Assembly: GCA_031283785.1 (NCBI GenBank) | Contig: JAITBC010000201.1 | Span: forward strand, 1 to 9,652 | DNA: 9,652 nucleotides | Reading direction: 5' to 3' | Source: Tannerella sp. | GTDB lineage: Bacteria > Bacteroidota > Bacteroidia > Bacteroidales > Tannerellaceae | Shown here: positions 1-4,979 of the stretch, piece after piece | Position numbering within the stretch: the first letter of the stretch is position 1 | How the letters are laid out: each line of letters starts with the position of its first letter | Notes under the pieces: model-generated | Told to the model about the DNA's origin: nothing | Databases searched by the model: none | What the model saw: only the letters and a program-made list of their open reading frames with translations | Translations under genes and position numbers: made by a program

Positions 1-120
1 GACGCCCTGATCATCCGCCAACCTTCGCGCGCCAATCAGCACGCCGCACAAATATATAATGCCCTTCAATTTAAACAGTCGAATCCCGGTATGAGAAAAA
101 AATCCGTAGTCCCCCATTAG
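1..120 (+). CDS. C-terminal end of an unrecognised protein (5' end outside window; possibly a transposase)
   Basis: Frame 1 is open from the first base to a TAG at 118-120 and gives 39 residues rich in Gln, Asn, Arg and Lys, ending in a basic tail (MRKKSVVPH). The composition looks like real coding sequence, and it is the only plus-strand reading of more than a few codons here that does not lie opposite a gene. Short basic tails of the type RKKxVVH are common at the ends of insertion-sequence transposases, so a transposase is my best guess, but 39 residues do not allow a family assignment. The next gene on the other strand ends at 388, so the two would be convergent. Confidence 0.4.
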   Translation, partial: DALIIRQPSRANQHAAQIYNALQFKQSNPGMRKKSVVPH

Positions 121-211
121 CAATATGCCACCGTCGCATACTCCTTATTACAAGATAATTACGTTTATTTACCGGCCAAGTTGGGTTAAGGAAGCCCTGT
201 TCATCTCTCTC

Positions 212-228
212 GTGATGAAGTTCATCAC
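212..228. repeat. 17-bp perfect palindrome
   Basis: GTGATGAA, one central G, then TTCATCAC. The arms match 8 of 8. A short dyad of this kind could be a regulator-binding site, but no gene start lies nearby to be controlled, and it may be a leftover of a lost promoter region. Confidence 0.5.
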
Positions 229-290
229 ATTCGTGACGGGCTTGACATTTCGGAGATTCCGTCCGGAAGGGGAAGACGCGGCGGGACTCT

Positions 291-325
291 CCTGCTATAC
301 CGTAAGAGTGTTACGGCATAGCAGG
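291..325. repeat. 15-bp inverted repeat with 5-nt loop (possible terminator or palindromic element)
   Basis: The arms are 291-305 and 311-325 around the loop GAGTG; 14 of 15 positions pair, and the single mismatch becomes a wobble pair on one strand. It lies about 60 bp past the stop codon of the oxidoreductase that ends at 388 and so could end its transcript. There is no T-run after the stem on either strand, which argues against a standard intrinsic terminator. The right arm coincides with the place where the nucleotidyltransferase-like scrap (321-380) stops resembling that family, so the hairpin may instead be an inserted palindromic element. Confidence 0.55.
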
Positions 326-380
326 CAGTTCCGCCGGTAATCACATAGTTGTCCTCAAAACCGGCAAAAAACTCTTCAAG
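321..380 (-). pseudogene. Scrap resembling the N-terminus of an AbiEii-type nucleotidyltransferase
   Basis: On the minus strand, just after the oxidoreductase stop codon, 20 codons read LEEFFAGF...NYVITGGTAC. The motif YVIxGGTAC is typical of the first strand and glycine turn of nucleotidyltransferase proteins annotated as AbiEii/AbiGii-like, in which an acidic active site follows further on. Here the resemblance ends at the Cys, inside the hairpin arm at 311-325. A stop codon stands directly upstream in the same frame, and there is no start codon. I read it as a decayed fragment. The match is short and could be chance. Confidence 0.3.
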
Positions 381-387
381 TTACGGA

Positions 388-1707
388 TTACCATTTGAAA
401 TATTTTTCCCTTACAGGAATATCCAGCATTGCCGAAGCCGCATTGTCGCCGACAAAGTCTTCCTTTTCCGGGTCCCATTGCAGTCTGGCGCCGACTTTCA
501 CGGCAATCAGTCCCAGCTGGCAAATCGAAATGGTTCGGTGCGCCGTTTCCAGAGGTTCGAGTGAGGGACGGTTTTCCTTGATGGCGGTAAGGAAATCATC
601 CTTGTCGTTTAAGTCTACACGGAAGGTTTTTTCGTTTGCTCCCAGCGGCGTGTTCAGGATGTCTGCTGACGAAGCTGACAGTTTGTCGGGATATTCTATT
701 TCCACCCATCCGGCAGTTCCTTCAAAACGCACATAAGGACGTTCGATTTTGTAAAATATCTCCATGCCGTCGGCAAACCAGTAGTGTATGTTGAAACGGT
801 TCAGGGTGTTCCACAGTCCCCGGTCGAAATCGCCCGTTCCTTCGATTTCGACCGGACCGGTGTATTCCGTATTGGCGCCCCACTGCACGATGCCAACCAG
901 ATGCGCCCCCCAGTTAGAAATCATCCCGTTACAATAGTCACTTACGCGCATCCAACCCGGACGGCCGTAGCCTTTGACGGCATGGACGCGCTTTTCGGTA
1001 TAGGGCGCTTCCCACGCAGGTCCCAGCCAGAAATCGTAATCCAGTTCGGGAGGTATGGGCATGGTGGGCTGTGGCGGCAGAGGGTCGCCGTTCAGTTCGG
1101 GCGGCACGGCCACATATATCCTTTGTATCTTTCCGATACGTCCGTTACGAACCGCTTCGACGGCTTTCCAAAAGTCAGGTAAAGTGCGAAACTCGCTGTC
1201 GTTGCGCGTGATGACCTTCGATTTACGGATGGCTTCCACCAAGCGACGTCCGTGAGCGATGCAAGTGGATACAGGCTTTTCCAGCGACACGTGTTTTCCG
1301 GCGCGTACGGCTTCTATGGCCATTGGAACGTGCCAGTGATCGGGTAACGACAGCATCACGGCGTCAATACTTTGGTCCTGTAAAACGCTCCGGTAATCGG
1401 AGTACGTCCGACATGCCCTGTATGTCGTGCTCCGTTCTTTTCCGTAATGTTCGTCCACTTGTTGCCGGGCTTTTTCCAGCCGCCAGTTGTCTACGTCGCA
1501 CACCGCTACGATCTGTCCGTGTGGCGACTTGAGCAACTGTGGAATGTTCGGGTTGACCATTTGCCGTCCCAATCCGATGCAGGCTACCGTGATGCGGTTG
1601 CTTGGCGCATTTTTTCCGAATACCGAGGACGGAACAATCACCGGCACCAGAAAATTTCCTGCAACCAACATGGCGCTCTTCTTTAAAAAAATTCTTCTTT
1701 GATTCAT
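388..1707 (-). CDS. Tat-exported Gfo/Idh/MocA-family oxidoreductase, full length
   Basis: The product has 439 residues, a usual length for exported members of this NAD(P)-dependent sugar or glycoside dehydrogenase family. It opens with a twin-arginine signal (RRIFLKK, residues 4-10) and a hydrophobic stretch to about residue 30. The Rossmann fold starts at about residue 38, with a glycine turn IGLGRQ (44-49), a CDVDNW segment ending its second strand (70-75), and the family EKP motif at 143-145 (GKHVSLEKPVS). The substrate-binding C-terminal domain follows, with the segment NWGAHLVGIVQWG (265-277), whose His usually lies near the active site. An ATG ten codons upstream (1737) would overlap the preceding gene and push the Tat motif inward, so I prefer 1707. 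It is the last gene of the DUF6807 / URO-D set, 16 nt after its neighbour. Substrate is unknown; oxidation of a glycoside or free sugar in the periplasm is inferred from the family. Confidence 0.9.
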   Translation of the reverse strand: MNQRRIFLKKSAMLVAGNFLVPVIVPSSVFGKNAPSNRITVACIGLGRQMVNPNIPQLLKSPHGQIVAVCDVDNWRLEKARQQVDEHYGKERSTTYRACRTYSDYRSVLQDQSIDAVMLSLPDHWHVPMAIEAVRAGKHVSLEKPVSTCIAHGRRLVEAIRKSKVITRNDSEFRTLPDFWKAVEAVRNGRIGKIQRIYVAVPPELNGDPLPPQPTMPIPPELDYDFWLGPAWEAPYTEKRVHAVKGYGRPGWMRVSDYCNGMISNWGAHLVGIVQWGANTEYTGPVEIEGTGDFDRGLWNTLNRFNIHYWFADGMEIFYKIERPYVRFEGTAGWVEIEYPDKLSASSADILNTPLGANEKTFRVDLNDKDDFLTAIKENRPSLEPLETAHRTISICQLGLIAVKVGARLQWDPEKEDFVGDNAASAMLDIPVREKYFKW

Positions 1708-1723
1708 GATGATATGTATTAAA

Positions 1724-2605
1724 TTAACGATATTCATTCAGGACATCCCACATGGCCCAGAAATTTCCGGGCGGTACATCTTCCTGCACGTTATGCACCG
1801 GAGCAAATACAAAACCTCCTCCGAGCGCCATCAGGTCGATGATGCGTTTCACTTCGTCGTGCACCTGTGCGGGTGTATCTTTGTTCAGCGTTGACTGTGT
1901 ATCGACGCCACCTCCCCAGAACGTGAGGTCTTTCCCGAAATCCTTCTTCAGTCCTTCCAGTTCCATGCCTTTGGCCGTGAACTGTACCGGATTCAGGATA
2001 TCCACCCCTGCATCGATCAGGTCGGGAATGAGGGGGCGGATGGAGCCGCAACTGTGCAGGAAAACCTTCACATGTGGCAACCGCCGCTTGACGTGGGAAA
2101 ACAAGCGTTTCATTCGCGGGATGACTGTCGCCCGCAACATGTCCGGCGCCAATATGGTGGAATCCTGCGCACCAAGGTCATCGCCTTCGGAGATTACCTG
2201 TATTTTGCCGGCGTTGCCGGTTTTTATCATCCAGTCGATAACGGCATCCCAGTATTTTATCTTGTCTTCCATGATGATTTCCAGCAAGGCTTCCACACCT
2301 TCCGGATCGAGTACGGTGTCCATGAACCAGCTTTCATATCCGCGGATACGTTGCGAATTTTCTGTAAAACCTGCCGTATTGCGGTCGGCAATACAGCAGA
2401 AATCGCCTGCCATCCGTATTTGTCGGTTCAGGCAGTCTTCGAGATCGGCGATGTAGCATTCCCAGTCGGGACGCGGCAACCTGTCCAGATGGTGCACAAT
2501 GTCGTCACAGCCGGCCAGGGGCGAACTCGCCAGATTGAAATAGATATCCTGTTCGGGATTGTACGTCCACTTACATCCGTAGAAGTCCGGTTTCCCTTTT
2601 TTCAT
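1724..2605 (-). CDS. URO-D / MtaA-CmuA-type methyltransferase-like protein, N-terminally short
   Basis: The 293 residues match the C-terminal four fifths of the uroporphyrinogen-decarboxylase superfamily branch that includes corrinoid-dependent methyltransferases. Recognisable points are DFYGCKW at 7-13, SEGDDLGAQDS at 139-149, the metal-site motif HSCGS at 184-188 and APVHNVQEDVPPGNF at 268-282, with a His where other branches carry a Cys. Relatives are usually 350-400 residues and begin with a segment (xxxERVLxALxxxxPDRVPV) that is absent here; the protein opens only a few residues before the GxxW segment. The frame upstream is closed by the stop codon of the DUF6807 gene, 18 nt away, so the missing 70-80 residues are not hidden by a start choice. 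The leader carries AAGGAAAAAGG, a plausible ribosome-binding site. There is no signal peptide, so it is cytoplasmic. Either it is a true short variant or a truncated remnant. Confidence 0.8.
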   Translation of the reverse strand: MKKGKPDFYGCKWTYNPEQDIYFNLASSPLAGCDDIVHHLDRLPRPDWECYIADLEDCLNRQIRMAGDFCCIADRNTAGFTENSQRIRGYESWFMDTVLDPEGVEALLEIIMEDKIKYWDAVIDWMIKTGNAGKIQVISEGDDLGAQDSTILAPDMLRATVIPRMKRLFSHVKRRLPHVKVFLHSCGSIRPLIPDLIDAGVDILNPVQFTAKGMELEGLKKDFGKDLTFWGGGVDTQSTLNKDTPAQVHDEVKRIIDLMALGGGFVFAPVHNVQEDVPPGNFWAMWDVLNEYR

Positions 2606-2623
2606 CGCTATGGCCTTTTTCCT

Positions 2624-3862
2624 TCATCGTATTTTCTTAACGGATACGGCAGGAGGATTGGCAAAATCCTGCCAGTACCGTTCGGCGCGGTCGGCAGTCA
2701 TTTCGCCGCTATATACGGCAATCCGGTAGCGCAACGTATAATCTTTGCCCGCATCCAGTTGCCAGGGTTTCGTTTTAAACGGACAAACATTCATGAAAAT
2801 CTCGTTCTCACTTTCCGGCCAGACACGTACCGGTTCGGGATAATTATAGTTGGTCGGATAACCCAAAAATAATATCCCCGACAGATTTCCTCCGGCAGTG
2901 CCGTTGCAAAATATCCACCTGCAAGTCGTATTCTCGGCGTCTTTGCGTGTTCTTCCTTCAGAAGTCAATATAGTAGCAGTTTTAGTATTCCATTCGGGCG
3001 TAGCGCGGAACGCCAGACCGCCGTAGCGGTATTTGTGTACGGTAAGCGACGAATCCGACGCACAGTTCAGTGTGGATACGAAATCCCATAACCATACTTT
3101 ACGGTTCATTTCATCCGTTACATTCCAGACTTTGACGCCGATGGATTCGTTCAGTGCGATTTTTTCAAATCCATGCTTAAAGACTGCGTATTCCTGCAAC
3201 GCTTTAAATCCACCGAAAACACTGCCTTCAACGAACGAATGAAACGATTTAAAACGAACGGTACCTTCTCCTTTTACCAAATCTTGAAAATTAACGTCTT
3301 TTCCTTCAAAAGAAGTACCGGTCAACGGATTCCATATTCCGTAATGATGAGGATGGTCTTTCGGTTGAATGTTTGTCAGCGTTTCTCCCGAGGGCGACCA
3401 TAGTGGATGGAAAAATCCGCTACGGCGATATTCGTAAGCCATCCCTTCGGGCGGCAACATCACTCCGTAATGGTATTCCATGATTTTATCCTTGCCGGAA
3501 GTCAGCACAACGGCGTCTTTCTTGTCTGTAACGCGAATGATTTTCTCCTGCGAAGAGGTTCCCTTTTCAAGGCTGTACTTACGAACCGTACCTGCGACGG
3601 TTTTACCGGTCATTATCCACGACAGCATCCTGCCTTCCGGCAATTGCGCAATCTGGAAATTTAAGGGCACTTTCGTCTTCCTGATCAACTCATACAAGAC
3701 CAAACCGGAATCCGGTTCAAATGTTATTGGGTCAAGCGACAAACCGACAGGCGTTTCAAATCTGTCAAATGCACCTGATTCCACTGTGATTACTACTATT
3801 TCCTGTGCCTGTAAAATAAAAGGCGCAAGTAAAAGAACGATAGTCAAAATATTGTTTTTCAT
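2624..3862 (-). CDS. Secreted DUF6807 (PmoA-like) family protein
   Basis: The product has 412 residues with a Sec signal peptide (residues 1-19, hydrophobic core TIVLLLAPFIL, cleavage probably near LQAQ). A poorly conserved N-terminal part of about 110 residues is followed by the diagnostic segment at 145-177: YRRSGFFHPLWSPSG, then IQPKDHPHHYGIW, whose His cluster is the family hallmark. A C-terminal beta-rich part includes FLGYPTNYNYPEPVRVWPE (332-350). Length and all blocks look complete. The family is labelled PmoA only by distant naming; members are common in saccharide loci beside Gfo/Idh oxidoreductases, and no reaction is firmly established that I can cite. It is probably periplasmic. 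It begins the set DUF6807 / URO-D / oxidoreductase. The 120-bp leader shows no clear TTTG/TAnnTTTG promoter, so transcription may come from upstream. Confidence 0.85.
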   Translation of the reverse strand: MKNNILTIVLLLAPFILQAQEIVVITVESGAFDRFETPVGLSLDPITFEPDSGLVLYELIRKTKVPLNFQIAQLPEGRMLSWIMTGKTVAGTVRKYSLEKGTSSQEKIIRVTDKKDAVVLTSGKDKIMEYHYGVMLPPEGMAYEYRRSGFFHPLWSPSGETLTNIQPKDHPHHYGIWNPLTGTSFEGKDVNFQDLVKGEGTVRFKSFHSFVEGSVFGGFKALQEYAVFKHGFEKIALNESIGVKVWNVTDEMNRKVWLWDFVSTLNCASDSSLTVHKYRYGGLAFRATPEWNTKTATILTSEGRTRKDAENTTCRWIFCNGTAGGNLSGILFLGYPTNYNYPEPVRVWPESENEIFMNVCPFKTKPWQLDAGKDYTLRYRIAVYSGEMTADRAERYWQDFANPPAVSVKKIR

Positions 3863-3982
3863 CTTGTTATGTATTAATTTGTTTGTTATTGTTCATACAA
3901 GTTTGCTATGTCACCCCTAACCAGTTTATTGTCGGCACTAATTCAACTAAAAAAATATTTGAAGTAATCATTGCCAATCATG

Positions 3983-4333
3983 TTAGAATTTAAAATATTT
4001 CTCTCTGACAGGAATATCAAGCAATGCAGAGGCGGCATTATCGCCGACGAAGTCTTCTTTTACCGGATCCCATTGCAAACTCTTTATACTGTGAACGCGA
4101 TTTTCGGTATAAGGCGCTTCAAAGGCGGATCCCAACCAGAAGTCATAATATAGTTCGGGAGGGACAGGCAAATTAGGATTGAGCATTTGCCTGCCGCATC
4201 CGATAGCAGCGACCGCGATCCGGTTGCTTGGAGCCTTTTTCCCAAAAACAGATGCCGGTACAACGGTAGGCATTAAAAAACCGCCTGCTGTTAATAGTGC
4301 ACTTTTCTTTAAAAATTCTCTTCGATTATTCAT
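3983..4333 (-). pseudogene. Miniaturised Gfo/Idh/MocA oxidoreductase with two internal in-frame deletions
   Basis: The 116-codon open frame is colinear with three separate blocks of the full-length oxidoreductase at 388-1707. Residues 1-56 match its residues 1-56 (Tat motif RREFLKK, signal, first Rossmann strand). Residues 57-85 match 218-246 (VPPELYYDFWLG, EAPYTENRVHS). Residues 86-116 match 409-439 (LQWDP, DNAASALLDIPVREKYF). The missing pieces are 161 and 162 codons, containing the rest of the Rossmann fold, EKP motif and active site, so it cannot be an active dehydrogenase. Joints lie at about 4165 and 4078. Block boundaries are sharp, there is no stop or frameshift, and the Tat signal and C-terminal tail are well preserved, which suggests recent or constrained loss. 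Its ATG overlaps the stop of the preceding fragment by 8 nt. Confidence 0.85.
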
Positions 4334-4547
4334 GTAAAATCATATTTTGTTTTGCCGTCTCCAATGCTTTGGTTGTGGTATAATATTTGGCAATCATACC
4401 CGGTATTTCCCAGTCGGGAAGTTTGCCTTCGGACAAATAACGAAGATAATTTTCGGTTACCTGTCCGAAATGAGCTTCATGCCCGTTATTATATTCAACT
4501 TTCGTAAGTCTTCCGACATGCTGATTATTAACAAAAAAAGCAGCATT
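4326..4547 (-). pseudogene. C-terminal fragment of a second, probable Gfo/Idh/MocA oxidoreductase
   Basis: An open frame without a start codon gives 73 residues: an initial NAAFF possibly from mobile-element sequence, then QHVGRLTKVEYNNGHEAHF, TENYLRYLSEGKLPDWEIP and MIAKYYTTTKALETAKQ, ending TAA at 4326-4328. The pattern (acidic/His segment, a helix with YLxxLxxGKLPxWE, then AKYYTTTKALE) resembles the last 60 residues of Bacteroidetes Gfo/Idh/MocA proteins. It is upstream of, and overlaps, the mini-oxidoreductase start, as two genes of one operon would. The resemblance disappears at about 4530, where mobile-element sequence begins, so most of the gene has been lost on that side. The family call is from memory of short motifs and is moderate. 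Confidence 0.55.
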
Positions 4548-4627
4548 TTATTTGCATAAGTCACTTATTTTCAGTAACTTTGTGTCGTCAAACAAAAAAC
4601 AAGTAAAATGCTACTCAACAAAGTTAC
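4539..4627. repeat. Two interleaved inverted repeats around a transposase promoter and start codon
   Basis: Pair A: 4539-4550 with 4604-4615 (11 of 12 bases pair). Pair B: 4574-4583 with 4618-4627 (10 of 10). The order A-B-A'-B' is interleaved rather than nested, so the RNA could form either hairpin or a pseudoknot. The A' arm contains the ATG at 4608-4610. The left arms lie upstream of, or within, the promoter, so only a transcript entering from outside would contain both arms of a pair. Confidence 0.6.
4551..4582 (+). promoter_or_regulatory. Bacteroides-type promoter (TTTG, 20-nt spacer, TAACTTTG)
   Basis: The -33 element TTTG is at 4551-4554 and the -7 element TAACTTTG at 4575-4582, an exact fit to TAnnTTTG with the preferred spacer of 20. 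Transcription would begin near 4589, leaving a leader of about 20 nt before the ATG at 4608. It originally drove a transposase gene of which only 13 codons remain. It now points toward, and antisense to, the 3' end of the glycoside hydrolase gene at 4980. Confidence 0.7.
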
Positions 4628-4649
4628 GACAAAGATTTCAGAATTCTAA
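4608..4649 (+). pseudogene. 5' remnant of a transposase gene (13 codons)
   Basis: An ATG correctly placed behind the promoter at 4551-4582 opens MLLNKVTTKISEF and then meets TAA. The residues look like the start of an insertion-sequence transposase, but the family cannot be fixed from 13 residues (an IS982-like start is one possibility). The sequence after GAATTC (4641-4646) belongs to a different element read on the other strand, so the rest of this element has been deleted. Confidence 0.45.
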
Positions 4650-4802
4650 AATTTCAAATATCCTGTCACGGTAAGTGGTATTTTTGTATAACTCCCGTAG
4701 GGCGCTGAGTAAATCTACCATCCCATCACGACTTCTTGGCGTCGGGGTATCTTCTATGGACAACTGACCTATCTCTAATTGGGACTCGAATCTTTTACGC
4801 AT
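4638..4802 (-). pseudogene. 5' remnant of a second transposase gene (54 codons), ISNCY-like
   Basis: The frame starts with ATG at 4802 and gives 54 residues: MRKRFESQLEIGQLSIED, then SRDGMVDLLSALRELYKN and YRDRIFEILE, closed by F-stop at the GAATTC joint. The pattern MRKRFxxQ...IGxxxIE...SRDxxxxxLxALxxLY...IFxILE is the one I associate with the N-terminal domain of a large group of ISNCY-type transposases. The gene is normally several hundred codons, so about 90 percent is missing. A -7 box lies 58 nt upstream of the ATG (4861-4868). It faces the 13-codon remnant head to head, and the two coding scraps overlap at the joint. Confidence 0.55.
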
Positions 4803-4979
4803 AATACGAATCTTTTTGTTTTTAGACTTCCGATAACAGGCTGTAAACCCGTTAACCCTACAAAGATAAGCATTTTATACATAACTGCCATTTTTTTTTG
4901 GAAACTTTTCAACTGCCTATTATACACACAATTAACTGTATGATAATTGATTATGCGTTTCCGTGCAGACACTGATTAT
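4803..4979. other. AT-rich leader and end of the second mobile element
   Basis: There is no gene of its own. An open minus-strand frame covers 4775-4972 but runs through the promoter and leader of the transposase remnant and has low-complexity, non-familial sequence, so I reject it. An A-run at 4891-4899 (minus strand) and a weak 6-bp dyad (4929-4934 with 4944-4949) lie just past the stop of the hydrolase at 4980. The outer end of the element must lie in this stretch, but I could not place its terminal repeat. Confidence 0.4.
4861..4868 (-). promoter_or_regulatory. -7 box TATCTTTG of the second transposase remnant
   Basis: Read on the minus strand, 4868-4861 is TATCTTTG, an exact TAnnTTTG match placed 58 nt before the transposase ATG at 4802. 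The -33 position (about 4889-4892) is poor: it lacks TTTG. Transcription from here would run through both transposase scraps and the two oxidoreductase remnants toward the DUF6807 gene at 3862, for which I found no promoter of its own. Confidence 0.45.

Larger units (their letters stand above)
121..387. other. Non-coding or decayed stretch between two convergent genes
   Basis: No intact gene is visible. The stretch holds a 17-bp perfect palindrome (212-228), a 15-bp-stem hairpin (291-325) and a short minus-strand scrap resembling the start of a nucleotidyltransferase (321-380). An open plus-strand frame at 125-340 has no family resemblance, and I treat it as chance. Confidence 0.6.

Noticed and set aside
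125..340. Plus-strand open frame of 71 codons
   Set aside because: It reads through a palindrome and a perfect hairpin and has no recognisable motif or leader signal.
1707..1737. Upstream ATG (1737) as the start of the full-length oxidoreductase
   Set aside because: It would overlap the URO-D gene and place ten extra residues before the Tat motif; the ATG at 1707 matches the paralogue's start.
1752..2456. Plus-strand open frame of 234 codons
   Set aside because: It lies wholly antisense to the well-supported URO-D gene, is Ser/Pro/Arg-rich without family motifs, and has no leader signals.
2572..2628. ATGA-overlapping start at the end of DUF6807 opening an 18-codon frame
   Set aside because: It ends after 18 codons and does not encode the missing URO-D N-terminus, so it does not explain the truncation by a simple frameshift.
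2054..2872. Plus-strand open frame of 272 codons
   Set aside because: It is antisense to the URO-D and DUF6807 genes and crosses the junction between them; the composition is that of a reverse-complement shadow.
4775..4972. Minus-strand open frame of 65 codons
   Set aside because: It covers the promoter, leader and first codons of the transposase remnant in another frame, and its sequence has no family resemblance.
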